Source: Hydractinia symbiolongicarpus (taxonomy: Eukaryota; Cnidaria; Hydrozoa; Anthoathecata; Hydractiniidae). From it: DNA of 64,000 nt. Below the pieces are notes generated by a model, which worked only from the letters and a program-made list of their open reading frames with translations, was not told the origin of the DNA and did no database searches. The position numbers were made by a program, and so were the translations under genes. Positions 22,398 through 34,578 of this stretch are shown here, piece by piece. Each line of letters begins with the position of its first letter. The stretch's first letter is position 1. Location of the stretch: contig NC_079888.1 of assembly GCF_029227915.1 (NCBI RefSeq), forward strand, positions 16,966,001 to 17,030,000, given 5' to 3'.

Positions 22398-22830
22398 ACG
22401 GCTATATAAATATGATAGGCATTGCAGCGATTAAAACAAAAGATAATGGTTACACATCTAGTAATCATTCGTTAACATGATGAATATGTTAACAGTCGAG
22501 TGCAGTAAGCCAAAACAACATGTGGAGTAAATATCTAAATGCTTTGTCAATATTAAATTGATGACCTATTTGGCTTTGCTTTTTCTTTGATCAAGTGTTC
22601 TTGTGCAGAGAGAGTGGTTAGTAGAAAGTAATTGCTGCAAAAAAATCTTTTAGTGAATCAGCATATGAAATGCCTTAAATGACTACGGAAATTCCATTAA
22701 ATTCTACTTTGTTAGGCGTTATTAATCTTGGCGTCCCATTAAATGAACTTGGTTTTGATGAAACGCATTGAATTCGGTTTGTTTGCGCAGCACCTTTGTT
22801 AAATAGCATTGGTAAGAACCTAGCAAAAAT

Positions 22831-22904
22831 CACCGCTGATGGGAGTCGAACCCACAACCTTTGAATTAGAAGTCCAACGCGCTAGTCCATTGCGCCACAG
22901 TGGC
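22831..22904 (-). tRNA. tRNA-Arg(UCU), copy 46, G4A
   Basis: G4A only. T5 present. Confidence 0.88.
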
Positions 22905-23341
22905 ACGGCTATATAAATATGATAGGCATTGCAGCGATTAAAACAGAAGAAAATGGTTACACATCTAGTAATCATTCGTTAACATGATGAATATGTTAAC
23001 AGTCGAGTGCAGTAAGCCAAAACACTATGTAGAGTAAATATCTAAATACTTTGTCAATATTAAATTGATGACCTATTTTGTTTTGCTTCTTCTTTGATGA
23101 AGTGCCCTTGCGCAGAGAGAGTAGCTACTAGAAAGTAATTACTGCAAATAAAAAAAACTTCTAGTGAATCAGCATATGAAATGCCTTAAATGACTACGGA
23201 AATTCCATTAAAATCTACTTTGTTCTGCGTTATTAATCTTGGCGTCCCATTAAATGAATTTGGTTTTGATTAAACACATTGAATACGGTTTGTTTGCGCA
23301 GCACCTTTGTTAAATAGCATCGGTAAGAAAATAGCAAAAAT

Positions 23342-23415
23342 CACCGCAGATGGGAGTCGAACCCACAACCTTTGAATTAGAAGTCCAACGCGTTAGTCCA
23401 TTGCGCCACAGCGGC
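23342..23415 (-). tRNA. tRNA-Arg(UCU), copy 47, A67U
   Basis: A67U breaks U6:A67 and G22A breaks C13:G22. T5 present. Confidence 0.84.
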
Positions 23416-23850
23416 ACGGTTATTGATATTTGATAGGCATTGGAGGAATTTAACCCAAGAAAATGTTTGCACATCTAGTAATCATTCGTTAACATGATGA
23501 ATATGTTAACAGTCGAGTGCAGTAAGCCATAACAATATGTAGAGTAAATATCTAAATACTTTGTCAATATTAAATTGATGACCTATTTTGTTTTGCTTTT
23601 TCTTTGATCAAGTGCCTTGCGCAGAGAGAGTAGCTACTAGAAAGTAATTACTGCAAATGAAAAAAACTTCTAGTGAATCAGCATATGGAATGCCTTAAAT
23701 GACTACGGAAATTCCATTAAATTCTACTTTGTTCGGCGTTATTAATCTTGGCGTCCCATTAAATGAACTTGGTTTTGATTAAACACATTGAATTCGGTTT
23801 GTTTGCGCAGCACCTTTGTTAAATAGCATTGGTAAGAAACTAGCAAAAAT

Positions 23851-23924
23851 CGCCGCTGATGGGAGTCGAACCCACAACCTTTGAAATAGAAGTCCAACGC
23901 GCTAGTCCATTGCACCACAGCGGC
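23851..23924 (-). tRNA. tRNA-Arg(UCU), copy 48, U72C
   Basis: U72C makes a Watson-Crick G1:C72 end; A38U changes the anticodon loop and C11U leaves a wobble. T5 present. Confidence 0.85.
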
Positions 23925-24355
23925 ACGGCTATATAAATATGATAGGCATTGCAGCGATTTAACCCAAGAAAATCGTTACACATCTAGTAACCATTCGGTA
24001 ACATAATGGATATGTTAACAGTCGAGTGCAGTAAGCCAAAACAATATGTTGAGTAAAAGTCTAAATGCTTTGTCAATATTTAATTGATGACCTATTTGGC
24101 TTTGCTTTTTCTTTGATCAAGTGTTCTTGTGCAGAGAGAGTGGTTAGTAGAAAGTAATTGCCGCAAAAAAATCTTTTAGTGAATCAGCATATCGATTGCC
24201 TTACATGACTACGGATGTTCCATTAATTTCTATTATGTTCTGCGTTATTACTCTTGGCTTCCCATTAAATGAAATTGGTTTGGATTTAACGCATTGAACA
24301 CGTTTGTTTGCTAAGCATCTCTGTGCAATAGCAAGGGTAAAAATCTAGCATAAAT

Positions 24356-24429
24356 CACCGCTGATGGGAGTCGAACCCACAACCTTTGAATTAGAAGTCC
24401 AACGCGCTAGTCCATTTCGCCACAGCGGC
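24356..24429 (-). tRNA. tRNA-Arg(UCU), copy 49, C13A
   Basis: C13A gives A13:G22 at the end of the D stem. TTTAT proximal site with displaced T5. Confidence 0.86.
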
Positions 24430-24861
24430 ACGGTTACTGATATTTGATAGGCATTGGAGCAATTTAACCCAACAAAATGTTTGCACATCTAGTAATCATT
24501 CGTTAACAGGATGGATATGTTAACAGTCGAGTGCAGCAAGCCAAAACAATATGTAGAGTAAAAATCTAAATGCTTTGTCAATAATAGATTGATGACCTAT
24601 TCGGCTTTGCTTTTTCTTTGATCAAGTGTTCTTGTGCAGAGAGAGTGGTTAGTAGAAAGTAATTGCTGCAAAAAAATCTTTTAGTGAATCAGCATATGAA
24701 ATGCCTTAAATGACTACGGAAATTCCATTAAATTCTACTTTGTTAGGCGTTATTAATCTTGGCGTCCCATTAAATGAACTTGGTTTTGATGAAACGCATT
24801 GAATTCGGTTTGTTTGCGCAGCACCTTTGTTAAATAGCATTGGTAAGAACCTAGCAAAAAT

Positions 24862-24935
24862 CACCGCTGATGGGAGTCGAACCCACAACCTTTGAATTAG
24901 AAGTCCAACGCGCTAGTCCATTGCGCCACAGTGGC
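24862..24935 (-). tRNA. tRNA-Arg(UCU), copy 50, G4A
   Basis: G4A only. T5 present. Confidence 0.88.
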
Positions 24936-25372
24936 ACGGCTATATAAATATGATAGGCATTGCAGCGATTAAAACAGAAGAAAATGGTTACACATCTAGT
25001 AATCATTCGTTAACATGATGAATATGTTAACAGTCGAGTGCAGTAAGCCAAAACACTATGTAGAGTAAATATCTAAATACTTTGTCAATATTAAATTGAT
25101 GACCTATTTTGTTTTGCTTCTTCTTTGATGAAGTGCCCTTGCGCAGAGAGAGTAGCTACTAGAAAGTAATTACTGCAAATAAAAAAAACTTCTAGTGAAT
25201 CAGCATATGAAATGCCTTAAATGACTACGGAAATTCCATTAAAATCTACTTTGTTCTGCGTTATTAATCTTGGCGTCCCATTAAACGAATTTGGTTTTGA
25301 TTAAACACATTGAATACGGTTTGTTTGCGCAGCACCTTTGTTAAATAGCATCGGTAAGAAACTAGCAAAAAT

Positions 25373-25446
25373 CACCGCAGATGGGAGTCGAACCCACAAC
25401 CTTTGAATTAGAAGTCCAACGCGTTAGTCCATTGCGCCACAGCGGC
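25373..25446 (-). tRNA. tRNA-Arg(UCU), copy 51, A67U
   Basis: A67U and G22A, duplicate of 23342. T5 present. Confidence 0.84.
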
Positions 25447-25881
25447 ACGGTTATTGATATTTGATAGGCATTGGAGGAATTTAACCCAAGAAAATGTTTG
25501 CACATCTAGTAATCATTCGTTAACATGATGAATATGTTAACAGTCGAGTGCAGTAAGCCATAACAATATGTAGAGTAAATATCTAAATACTTTGTCAATA
25601 TTAAATTGATGACCTATTTTGTTTTGCTTTTTCTTTGATCAAGTGCCTTGCGCAGAGAGAGTAGCTACTAGAAAGTAATTACTGCAAATGAAAAAAACTT
25701 CTAGTGAATCAGCATATGGAATGCCTTAAATGACTACGGAAATTCCATTAAATTCTACTTTGTTCGGCGTTATTAATCTTGGCGTCCCATTAAATGAACT
25801 TGGTTTTGATTAAACACATTGAATTCGGTTTGTTTGCGCAGCACCTTTGTTAAATAGCATTGGTAAGAAACTAGCAAAAAT

Positions 25882-25955
25882 CGCCGCTGATGGGAGTCGA
25901 ACCCACAACCTTTGAAATAGAAGTCCAACGCGCTAGTCCATTGCACCACAGTGGC
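25882..25955 (-). tRNA. tRNA-Arg(UCU), copy 52, U72C and G4A
   Basis: U72C, A38U and C11U as in the copy at 23851, plus G4A, which that partner lacks; a short gene-conversion tract from the G4A subfamily or an independent change. T5 present. Confidence 0.83.
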
Positions 25956-26386
25956 ACGGCTATATAAATATGATAGGCATTGCAGCGATTTAACCCAAGA
26001 AAATCGTTACACATCTAGTAACCATTCGGTAACATAATGGATATGTTAACAGTCGAGTGCAGTAAGCCAAAACAATATGTTGAGTAAAAGTCTAAATGCT
26101 TTGTCAATATTTAATTGATGACCTATTTGGCTTTGCTTTTTCTTTGATCAAGTGTTCTTGTGCAGAGAGAGTGGTTAGTAGAAAGTAATTGCCGCAAAAA
26201 AATCTTTTAGTGAATCAGCATATCGATTGCCTTACATGACTACGGATGTTCCATTAATTTCTATTATGTTCTGCGTTATTACTCTTGGCTTCCCATTAAA
26301 TGAAATTGGTTTGGATTTAACGCATTGAACACGTTTGTTTGCTAAGCATCTCTGTGCAATAGCAAGGGTAAAAATCTAGCATAAAT

Positions 26387-26460
26387 CACCGCTGATGGGA
26401 GTCGAACCCACAACCTTTGAATTAGAAGTCCAACGCGCTAGTCCATTTCGCCACAGCGGC
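26387..26460 (-). tRNA. tRNA-Arg(UCU), copy 53, C13A
   Basis: C13A, duplicate of 24356. TTTAT proximal site with displaced T5. Confidence 0.86.
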
Positions 26461-26892
26461 ACGGTTACTGATATTTGATAGGCATTGGAGCAATTTAACC
26501 CAACAAAATGTTTGCACATCTAGTAATCATTCGTTAACAGGATGGATATGTTAACAGTCGAGTGCAGCAAGCCAAAACAATATGTAGAGTAAAAATCTAA
26601 ATGCTTTGTCAATAATAGATTGATGACCTATTCGGCTTTGCTTTTTCTTTGATCAAGTGTTCTTGTGCAGAGAGAGTGGTTAGTAGAAAGTAATTACTGC
26701 AAAAAAATCTTTTAGTGAATCAGCATATGGAATGCCTTAAATGACTACGGAAATTCCATTAAATTCTCTTTTGTTCGGCGTTATTAATCTTGGCGTCCCA
26801 TTAAATGAACTTGGTTTTGATTAAACACATTGAATTCGGTTTGTTTGCGCAGCACCTTTGTTAAATAGCATTGGTAAGAAACTAGCAAAAAT

Positions 26893-26966
26893 CACCGCTG
26901 ATGGGAGTCGAACCCACAACCTTGGAGTTAGAAGTCCAACGCGCTAGTCCATTGCCCCACAGCGGC
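26893..26966 (-). tRNA. tRNA-Arg(UCU), copy 54, anticodon-stem variant
   Basis: A42C and U39C break two anticodon-stem pairs (U28:C42, A31:C39) and C11G clashes with G24. T5 present. Probably non-functional. Confidence 0.72.
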
Positions 26967-27398
26967 ACGGCTATATAAATATGATAGGCATTGCAGCGAT
27001 TTAACCCAAGAAAATGGTTACACATCTAGTAATCATTCGGTAACATGATGGATATGTTAACAGTCGAGTGCAGTAAGCCAAAACAACATGTTGAGTAAAA
27101 GTCTAAATGCTTTTTCAATATTTAATTGATGACCTATTTGGCTTTGCTTTTTCTTTGATCAAGTGTTCTTGTGCACAGAGAGTGGTTAGTAGAAAGTAAT
27201 TGCTGCAAAAAAATCTGTTAGTGAATCAGCATATGAAATGCCTTAAATGACTACGGAAATTCCATTAAAATCTACTTTGTTCTGCGTTATTAATCTTGGT
27301 GTCCCATTAAATGAATTTGGTTTTGATTAAACACATTGAATACGGTTTGTTTGCGCAGCACCTTTGTTAAATAGCATTGGTAAGAAACTAGCAAAAAT

Positions 27399-27472
27399 CA
27401 CCGCAGATGGGAGTCGAACCCACAACCTTTGAATTAGAAGTCCAACGCGCTAGTCCATTGCGCCACAGCGGC
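27399..27472 (-). tRNA. tRNA-Arg(UCU), copy 55, A67U
   Basis: A67U only (U6:U67). T5 present. Confidence 0.88.
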
Positions 27473-27908
27473 ACGGTTATTGATATTTGATAGGCATTGG
27501 AGCAATTTAACCCAAGAAAATGCTTGCACATCTAGTAATCATTCGTTAACATGATGAATATGTTAACAGTCGAGTGCAGTAAGCCAAAACAATATGTAGA
27601 GTAAATATCTAAATACTTTGTCAATATTAAATTGATGAACTATTTTGTTTTGCTTTTTCTTTGATCAAGTGCCCTTGTGCAGAGAGAGTAGCTGCTAGAA
27701 AGTAATTACTGCAAATGAAAAAAACTTCTAGTGAATCAGCATATGGAATGCCTTAAGTGACTACGGAAATTCCATAAAATTCTACTTTGTTCTGCGTTAT
27801 TAATCTTGGCGTCCCAGTAAATGGACTTGGTTTTGATTAAACACATTGAATACGGTTTGTTTGCGCAGCACCTTTGTTAAATAGCATTGGTAAGAAATTA
27901 GCAAAAAT

Positions 27909-27982
27909 CACCGCTGATGGGAGTCGAACCCACAACCTTTGAATTAGAAGTCCAACGCGCTAGTCCATTGCGCCACAGCGGC
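27909..27982 (-). tRNA. tRNA-Arg(UCU), copy 56, consensus
   Basis: Exact consensus with T5. Confidence 0.95.
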
Positions 27983-28413
27983 ACGGTTATTGATATTTGA
28001 TAGGCATTGGAGCAATTTAACCCAAGAAAATGTTTGCACATCTAGTAATCTTTCGTTAACATGATGAATATGTTAACAGTCGAGTGCAGTAAGCCAAAAC
28101 AATATGTAGAGTAAATATCTAAATACTTTGTCAATATTAAATTGATGACACATTTTGTTTTGCTTTTTCTTTGATCAAGTGTTCTTGTGCAGAGAGAGTG
28201 GTTAGTAGAAAGTAATTGCTGCAAAAAAATCTTTTAGTGAATCAGCATATCAAATGCCTTACATGACTACGGATGTTCCAATAATTTCTATTATGTTCTG
28301 CGTTATTACTCTTGGCTTCCCATTGTATGAATTTGGTTTGGATTTAACGCATTGAACACGTTTGTTTGCTAAGCATCTCTGTGCAATAGCAAGGGTAAAA
28401 ATCTAGCATAAAT

Positions 28414-28487
28414 CACCGCTGATGGGAGTCGAACCCACAACCTTTGAATTAGAAGTCCAACGCGCTAGTCCATTGCGCCACAGCGGC
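28414..28487 (-). tRNA. tRNA-Arg(UCU), copy 57, consensus
   Basis: Exact consensus body; TTTAT proximal site with displaced T5. Confidence 0.93.
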
Positions 28488-28919
28488 ACGGTTACTGATC
28501 TTTGATAGGCATTGGAGCAATTTAACCCAACAAAATGTTTGCACATCTAGTAATCATTCGTTAACAGGATGGATATGTTAAAAGTCGAGTGCAGCAAGCC
28601 AAAACAATATGCAGAGTAAAAATCTAAATGCTTTGTCAATAATAGATTGATGACCTATTTGGCTTTGCTTTTTCTTTGATCAAGTGTTCTTGTGCAGAGA
28701 GAGTGGTTAGTAGAAAGTAATTGCGGCAAAAAAATCTTTTAGTGAATCAGCATATGGAATGCCTTAAATGACTACGGAAATTCCATTAAATTCTGTTTTG
28801 TTCGGCGTTATTAATCTTGGCATCCCATTGAATGAACTTGGTTTTGATTAACCACATTGAATTCGGTTTGTTTGCGCAGCACCTTTGTTAAATAGCATTG
28901 GTAAGAAACTAGCAAAAAT

Positions 28920-28993
28920 CACCGCTGATGGGAGTCGAACCCACAACCTTTGAATTAGAAGTCCAACGCGCTAGTCCATTGCGCCACAGCGGC
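28920..28993 (-). tRNA. tRNA-Arg(UCU), copy 58, consensus
   Basis: Exact consensus with T5. Confidence 0.95.
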
Positions 28994-29425
28994 ACGGCTA
29001 TATAAACATGATAGGCATTGCAGCGATTTAACCTAAGAAAATGGTTACACATCTAGTAATCATTCGGTAACATGATGGATATGTTAACAGTCGAGTGCAG
29101 TAAGCCAAAACAACATGTTGAGTAAGAGTCTAAATGCTTAGTCAATATTTAATTGATGACCTATTTTGCTTCGCTTTTTCTTTGATCAAGTGTTCTTGTG
29201 CAGAGAGATTGGGTTAGTAGAAAGTAATTGCTGCAAAAACACCTTTTGGGAATCAGCATATGGAATGCCTTAAATGACTACGGAAATTCCATTAAATTCT
29301 ACTTTGTTCGGCGTTATTAATCTTGGCGTCCCATTAAATGAACTTGGTTTTGATTAAACACATTGAATTCGGTTTGTTTGCGCAGCACCTTTGTTAAATA
29401 GCATTGGTAAGAAACTAGCAAAAAT

Positions 29426-29499
29426 CACCGCTGATGGGAGTCGAACCCACAACCTTTGAATTAGAAGTCCAACGCGCTAGTCCATTGCGTCACAGTGGC
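29426..29499 (-). tRNA. tRNA-Arg(UCU), copy 59, G4A and G10A
   Basis: G4A and G10A (A10:C25). T5 present. Confidence 0.83.
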
Positions 29500-29935
29500 A
29501 CGGCTATATAAATATGATAGGCATTGGAGCAATTTAACCCAAGAAAATGTTTGCACATCTAGTAATCATTCGTTAACATGATGAATATGTTAACAGTCGA
29601 GTGCAGTAAGCCAAAACAATATATAGAGTAAATATCTAAATACTTAGTCAATATTAAATTGATGACCTATTTTGTTTTGCTTCTTCTTTGATCAAGTGAT
29701 TTTGCGCAGAGAGAGTAGCTACTAGAAAGTAATTACTGCAAATAAAAAAAACTTCTAGTGAATCAGCATATGTAATGCCTTAAATGACTACGGAAATTCC
29801 ATTAAATTCTACTTTGTTCGGCGTTATTAATCTTGGCGTCCCATTAAATGAACTTGGTTTTGATTAAACACATTGAATTCGGTTTGTTTGCGCAGCACTT
29901 TTGTTAAATAGCATTGGTAAGAAACTAGCAAAAAT

Positions 29936-30009
29936 CACCGCTGATGGGAGTCGAACCCACAACCTTTGAATTAGAAGTCCAACGCGTTAGTCCATTGCAC
30001 CACAGCGGC
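29936..30009 (-). tRNA. tRNA-Arg(UCU), copy 60, D-stem variant
   Basis: G22A and C11U. T5 present. Confidence 0.86.
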
Positions 30010-30440
30010 ACGCCTATATAAATATGATAGGCATTGCAGCGATTTAACCCAAGAAAATGTTTGCACATGTAGTAATCTTTCGTTAACATGATGAATATGT
30101 TAACAGTCGAGTGCAGTAAGCCAAAACAATATGTGGAGTAAATATCTAAATACTTTGTCAATATTAAATTGATGACACATTTTGTTTTGCTTTTTTTTTG
30201 ATCAAGTGTTCTTGAGCAGATAGAGTGGTTAGTAGAAAGTAATTGCTGCAAAAAAATCTTTTAGTGAATCAGCATATCAAATGCCTTACATGACTATGGA
30301 TGTTCCAAAAATTTCTATTATGTTCTGCGTTATTACTCTTGGCTTCCCATTGTATGAATTTGGTTTGGATTTAACGCATTGAACACGTTTGTTTGCTAAG
30401 CATCTCTGTGCAATAGCAAGGGTAAAAATCTAGCATAAAT

Positions 30441-30514
30441 CACCGCTGATGGGAGTCGAACCCACAACCTTTGAATTAGAAGTCCAACGCGCTAGTCAAT
30501 TGCGCCACAGCGGT
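30441..30514 (-). tRNA. tRNA-Arg(UCU), copy 61, G1A and G18U
   Basis: G1A (A1:U72) and G18U, without the C66U of the 14206 copy. TTTAT proximal site with displaced T5. Confidence 0.83.
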
Positions 30515-30946
30515 ACGGCTATATAAATATGATAGGCATTGCAGCGATTTAACCCAAGAAAATGGTTACACATCTAGTAATCATTCGGTAACATGATGGA
30601 TATGTTAACAGTCGAGTGCAGTAAGCCAAAACAATATGTTGAGTAAAAGTCTAAATGCTTTGTCAATATTAAATTGATGACCTATTTGGCTTTGCTTTTT
30701 CTTTGATCAAGTGTTCTTGTGCAGAGAGAGTGGTTAGTAGAAAGTAATTGCTGCAAAAAAATCTTTTAGTGAATCAGCATATGAAATGCCTTAAATGACT
30801 TCGGAAATTCCATTAAATTCTACTTTGTTCGGCGTTATTAATCTTGGCGTCCCATTAAATGAACTTGGTTTTAATTAAACGCATTGAATTCGGTTTGTTT
30901 GCGCAGCACCTTTGTTAAATAGCATTGGTAAGAAACTAGCAAAAAT

Positions 30947-31020
30947 CACCGCTGATGGGAGTCGAACCCACAACCTTTGAATTAGAAGTCCAACGCGTTA
31001 GTCCATTGCACCACAGCGGC
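30947..31020 (-). tRNA. tRNA-Arg(UCU), copy 62, D-stem variant
   Basis: G22A and C11U. T5 present. Confidence 0.86.
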
Positions 31021-31452
31021 ACGCATATATAAATATGATAGGCATCGCAGCGATTTAACCCAAGAAAATGTTTGCACATCTAGTAATCATTCGTTAACAT
31101 GATGAATATGTTAACAGTCGAGTGCAGTAAGCCAAAACAATATGTGGAGTAAATATCTAAATGCTTTGTCAATATTAAATTGATGACCTATTTGGCTTTG
31201 CTTTTTCTTTGATCAAGTGTTCTTGTGCAGAGAGAGTGGTTAGTAGAAAGTAATTGCTGCAAAAAAATCTTTTAGTGAATCAGCATATGAAATGATTTAA
31301 ATGACTACGGAAATTCCATTAAATTCTACTTTGTTCGGCGTTATTAATCTTGGCGTCCCATTAAATGAACTTGGTTTTGATGAAACGCATTGAATTCGGT
31401 TTGTTTGCGCAGCACCTTTGTTAAATAGCATTGGTAAGAACCTAGCAAAAAT

Positions 31453-31526
31453 CTCCGCTGATGGGAGTCGAACCCACAACCTTTGAATTAGAAGTCCAAC
31501 GCGCTAGTCCATTGCGCCACAGTGGC
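31453..31526 (-). tRNA. tRNA-Arg(UCU), copy 63, G4A and U72A
   Basis: G4A and U72A break two acceptor pairs (A4:C69, G1:A72). T5 present. Confidence 0.82.
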
Positions 31527-31963
31527 ACGGCTATATAAATATGATAGGCATTGCAGCGATTAAAACAGAAGAAAATGGTTACACATCTAGTAATCATTCG
31601 TTAACATGATGAATATGTTAACAGTCGAGTGCAGTAAGCCAAAACACTATGTAGAGTAAATATCTAAATACTTTGTCAATATTGAATTGATGACCTATTT
31701 TGTTTTGCTTCTTCTTTGATGAAGTGCCCTTGCGCAGAGAGAGTAGCTACTAGAAAGTAATTACTGCAAATAAAAAAAACTTCTAGTGAATCAGCATATG
31801 AAATGCCTTAAATGACTACGGAAATTCCATTAAAATCTACTTTGTTCTGCGTTATTAATCTTGGCGTCCCATTAAATGAATTTGGTTTTGATTAAACACA
31901 TTGAATACGGTTTGTTTGCGCAGCACCTTTGTTAAATAGCATCGGTAAGAAACTAGCAAAAAT

Positions 31964-32037
31964 CACCGCAGATGGGAGTCGAACCCACAACCTTTGAATT
32001 AGAAGTCCAACGCGTTAGTCCATTGCGCCACAGCGGC
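31964..32037 (-). tRNA. tRNA-Arg(UCU), copy 64, A67U
   Basis: A67U and G22A. T5 present. Confidence 0.84.
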
Positions 32038-32472
32038 ACGGTTATTGATATTTGATAGGCATTGGAGGAATTTAACCCAAGAAAATGTTTGCACATCTAG
32101 TAATCATTCGTTAACATGATGAATATGTTAACAGTCGAGTGCAGTAAGCCAAAACAATATGTAGAGTAAATATCTAAATACTTTGTCAATATTAAATTGA
32201 TGACCTATTTTGTTTTGCTTTTTCTTTGATCAAGTGCCTTGCGCAGAGAGAGTAGCTACTAGAAAGTAATTACTGCAAATGAAAAAAACTTCTAGTGAAT
32301 CAGCATATGGAATGCCTTAAATGACTACGGAAATTCCATTAAAATCTACTTTGTTCTGCGTTATTAATCTTGGCTTCCCATTAAATGAATTTGGTTTTGA
32401 TTAAACACATTGAATACAGTTTCTTTGCGCATCACCTTTGTTAAATAGCGTTGGTAAGAAACTAGCAAAAAT

Positions 32473-32546
32473 CACCGCTGATAGGAGTCGAACCCACAAT
32501 CTTTGAATTAGAAGTCCAACGCGCTAGTCCATTGCTCCACAGCGGC
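32473..32546 (-). tRNA. tRNA-Arg(UCU), copy 65, C11A subfamily
   Basis: C63U (G51:U63 wobble), G46A in the variable loop, C11A (A11:G24). T5 present. Confidence 0.82.
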
Positions 32547-32978
32547 ACGGTTACTGATATTTGATAGGCATTGGAGCAATTTAACCCAACAAAATGTTTG
32601 CACATCTAGTAATCATTCGTTAACAGGATGGATATGTTAACAGTCGAGTGCAGCAAGCCAAAACAATGTGTACAGTAAAAATCTAAATGCTTTGTCAATA
32701 TTTAATTGATGACCTATTTGGCTTTGCTTTTTCTTTGATCAAGTGTTCTTGTGCAGAGAGAGTGGTTAGTAGAAAGTAATTGCTGCAAAAAAATGTTTTA
32801 GTGAATCAGCATATGAAATGCCTTAAATGACTACGGAAATTCCATTAAAATCTACTTTGTTCTGCGTTATTAATTTTGGCGTCCCATTAAATGGACTTGG
32901 TTTTGATTAAACACATTGAATACGGTTTGTTTGCGCAGCACCTTTGTTAAATGGCATTGGTAAGAAACTAGCAAAAAT

Positions 32979-33052
32979 CACCGCTGATGGGAGTCGGACC
33001 AACAACCTTTGAATTAGAAGTCCAGCGCGCTAGTCCTTTGCGCCACAGCGGC
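32979..33052 (-). tRNA. tRNA-Arg(UCU), copy 66, U55C subfamily
   Basis: U55C changes the conserved pseudouridine site and the B box (GGTCCGA-like); G51U and U27C break stem pairs; U16A. T5 present. Likely a decayed gene. Confidence 0.72.
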
Positions 33053-33488
33053 ACGGTTATTGATATTTGATAGGCATTGGAGCAATTCAACCCAAGAAAA
33101 TGTTTGCACATCTAGTAATCATTCGTTAACATGATGAATATGTTAACAGTCGAGTGCAGTAAACCAAAACAATATGTAGAGTAAATATCTAAATACTTTG
33201 TCAATATTAAATTGATGACCTATTTTGTTTTGCTTTTTCTTTGATCAAGTGCCCTTGCGCAGAGAGAGTAGCTACTAGAAAGTAATTACTGCAAATAAGA
33301 AAAACTTCTAGTGAATCAGCATATGGAATGCCTTGTGTGACTACGGAAATTCCATTAATTTCTACTTTGTTCTGCTTTGTTAATTTTGGCGTCCCATTAA
33401 ATGAATTTGGTTTTGATTAAACACATTGAATACGGTTTGTTTGCGCAGCAACTTTGTTAAATGGCATTGGTAAGAAACTAGCAAAAAT

Positions 33489-33562
33489 CACCGCTGATGG
33501 GAGTCGGACCAACAACCTTTGAATTAGAAGTCCAGCGCGCTAGTCCTTTGCGCCACAGCGGC
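33489..33562 (-). tRNA. tRNA-Arg(UCU), copy 67, U55C subfamily
   Basis: U55C, G51U, U27C and U16A. T5 present. Confidence 0.72.
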
Positions 33563-33998
33563 ACGGTTATTGATATTTGATAGGCATTGGATCAATTCAA
33601 CCCAAGAAAATGTTTGCACATCTAGTAATCATTCGTTAACATGATGAATATGTTAACAGTCGAGTGCAGTAAACCAAAACAATATGTAGAGTAAATATCT
33701 AAATACTTTGTCAATATTAAATTGATGACCTATTTTGTTTTGCTTTTTCTTTGATCAAGTGCCCTTGCGCAGAGAGAGTAGCTACTAGAAAGTAATTACT
33801 GCAAATAAAAAAAACTTTTAGTGAATCAGCATATGGAATGCCTTAAATGACTACGGAAATTCCATTAAAATCTACTTTGTTCTGCGTTATTAATCTTGGC
33901 TTCCCATTAAATGAATTTGGTTTTGATTAAACACATTGAATACAGTTTCTTTGCGCATCACCTTTGTTAAATAGCGTTGGTAAGAAACTAGCAAAAAT

Positions 33999-34072
33999 CA
34001 CCGCTGATAGGAGTCGAACCCACAATCTTTGAATTAGAAGTCCAACGCGCTAGTCCATTGCTCCACAGCGGC
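33999..34072 (-). tRNA. tRNA-Arg(UCU), copy 68, C11A subfamily
   Basis: C63U, G46A and C11A. T5 present. Confidence 0.82.
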
Positions 34073-34504
34073 ACGGTTACTGATATTTGATAGGCATTGG
34101 AGCAATTTAACCCAACAAAATGTTTGCACATCTAGTAATCATTCGTTAACAGGATGGATATGTTAACAGTCGAGTGCAGCAAGCCAAAACAATGTGTACA
34201 GTAAAAATCTAAATGCTTTGTCAATATTTAATTGATGACCTATTTGGCTTTGCTTTTTCTTTGATCAAGTGTTCTTGTGCAGAGAGAGTGGTTAGTAGAA
34301 AGTAATTGCTGCAAAAAAATGTTTTAGTGAATCAGCATATGAAATGCCTTAAATGACTACGGAAATTCCATTAAAATCTACTTTGTTCTGCGTTATTAAT
34401 CTTGGCGTCCCATTAAATGGACTTGGTTTTGATTAAACACATTGAATACGGTTTGTTTGCGCAGCACCTTTGTTAAATGGCATTGGTAAGAAACTAGCAA
34501 AAAT

Positions 34505-34578
34505 CACCGCTGATAGGAGTCGGACCAACAACCTTTGAATTAGAAGTCCAGCGCGCTAGTCCTTTGCGCCACAGCGGC
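34505..34578 (-). tRNA. tRNA-Arg(UCU), copy 69, U55C subfamily
   Basis: U55C, G51U, U27C, U16A plus C63U, so position 51:63 is U:U. T5 present. Confidence 0.7.

Larger units (their letters stand above)
10905..23080. repeat. 12-unit higher-order repeat, two copies, offset 6089 bp
   Basis: Every tRNA from 11670 to 16742 has its partner exactly 6089 bp downstream (17759 to 22831), with the same private variants. Only scattered differences were seen, such as 12247 (a against g), 21341 (c against a) and a 1-bp loss near 11246. Copy one ends and copy two begins within about 16940-17000. Confidence 0.92.
22630..26690. repeat. 4-unit higher-order repeat, two copies, offset 2031 bp
   Basis: tRNAs at 22831, 23342, 23851 and 24356 recur at 24862, 25373, 25882 and 26387, exactly 2031 bp apart and with the same variants. 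The switch lies at about 24605-24665: the spacer shares the TATTCGG marker with 26.6 kb and then continues as the unit at 22.6 kb. Confidence 0.9.
27909..32040. repeat. Block duplicated at about 41.6-47.3 kb
   Basis: tRNAs at 27909, 28414 and 28920 match 41615, 42120 and 42626 (offset 13706); tRNAs at 29426 and 29936 match 44143 and 44653 (offset 14717), and those at 30441 and 30947 match 45157 and 45663 (offset 14716). The downstream version has two extra units (43132, 43637) in the middle and one more near 46.2-46.7 kb. Confidence 0.78.
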
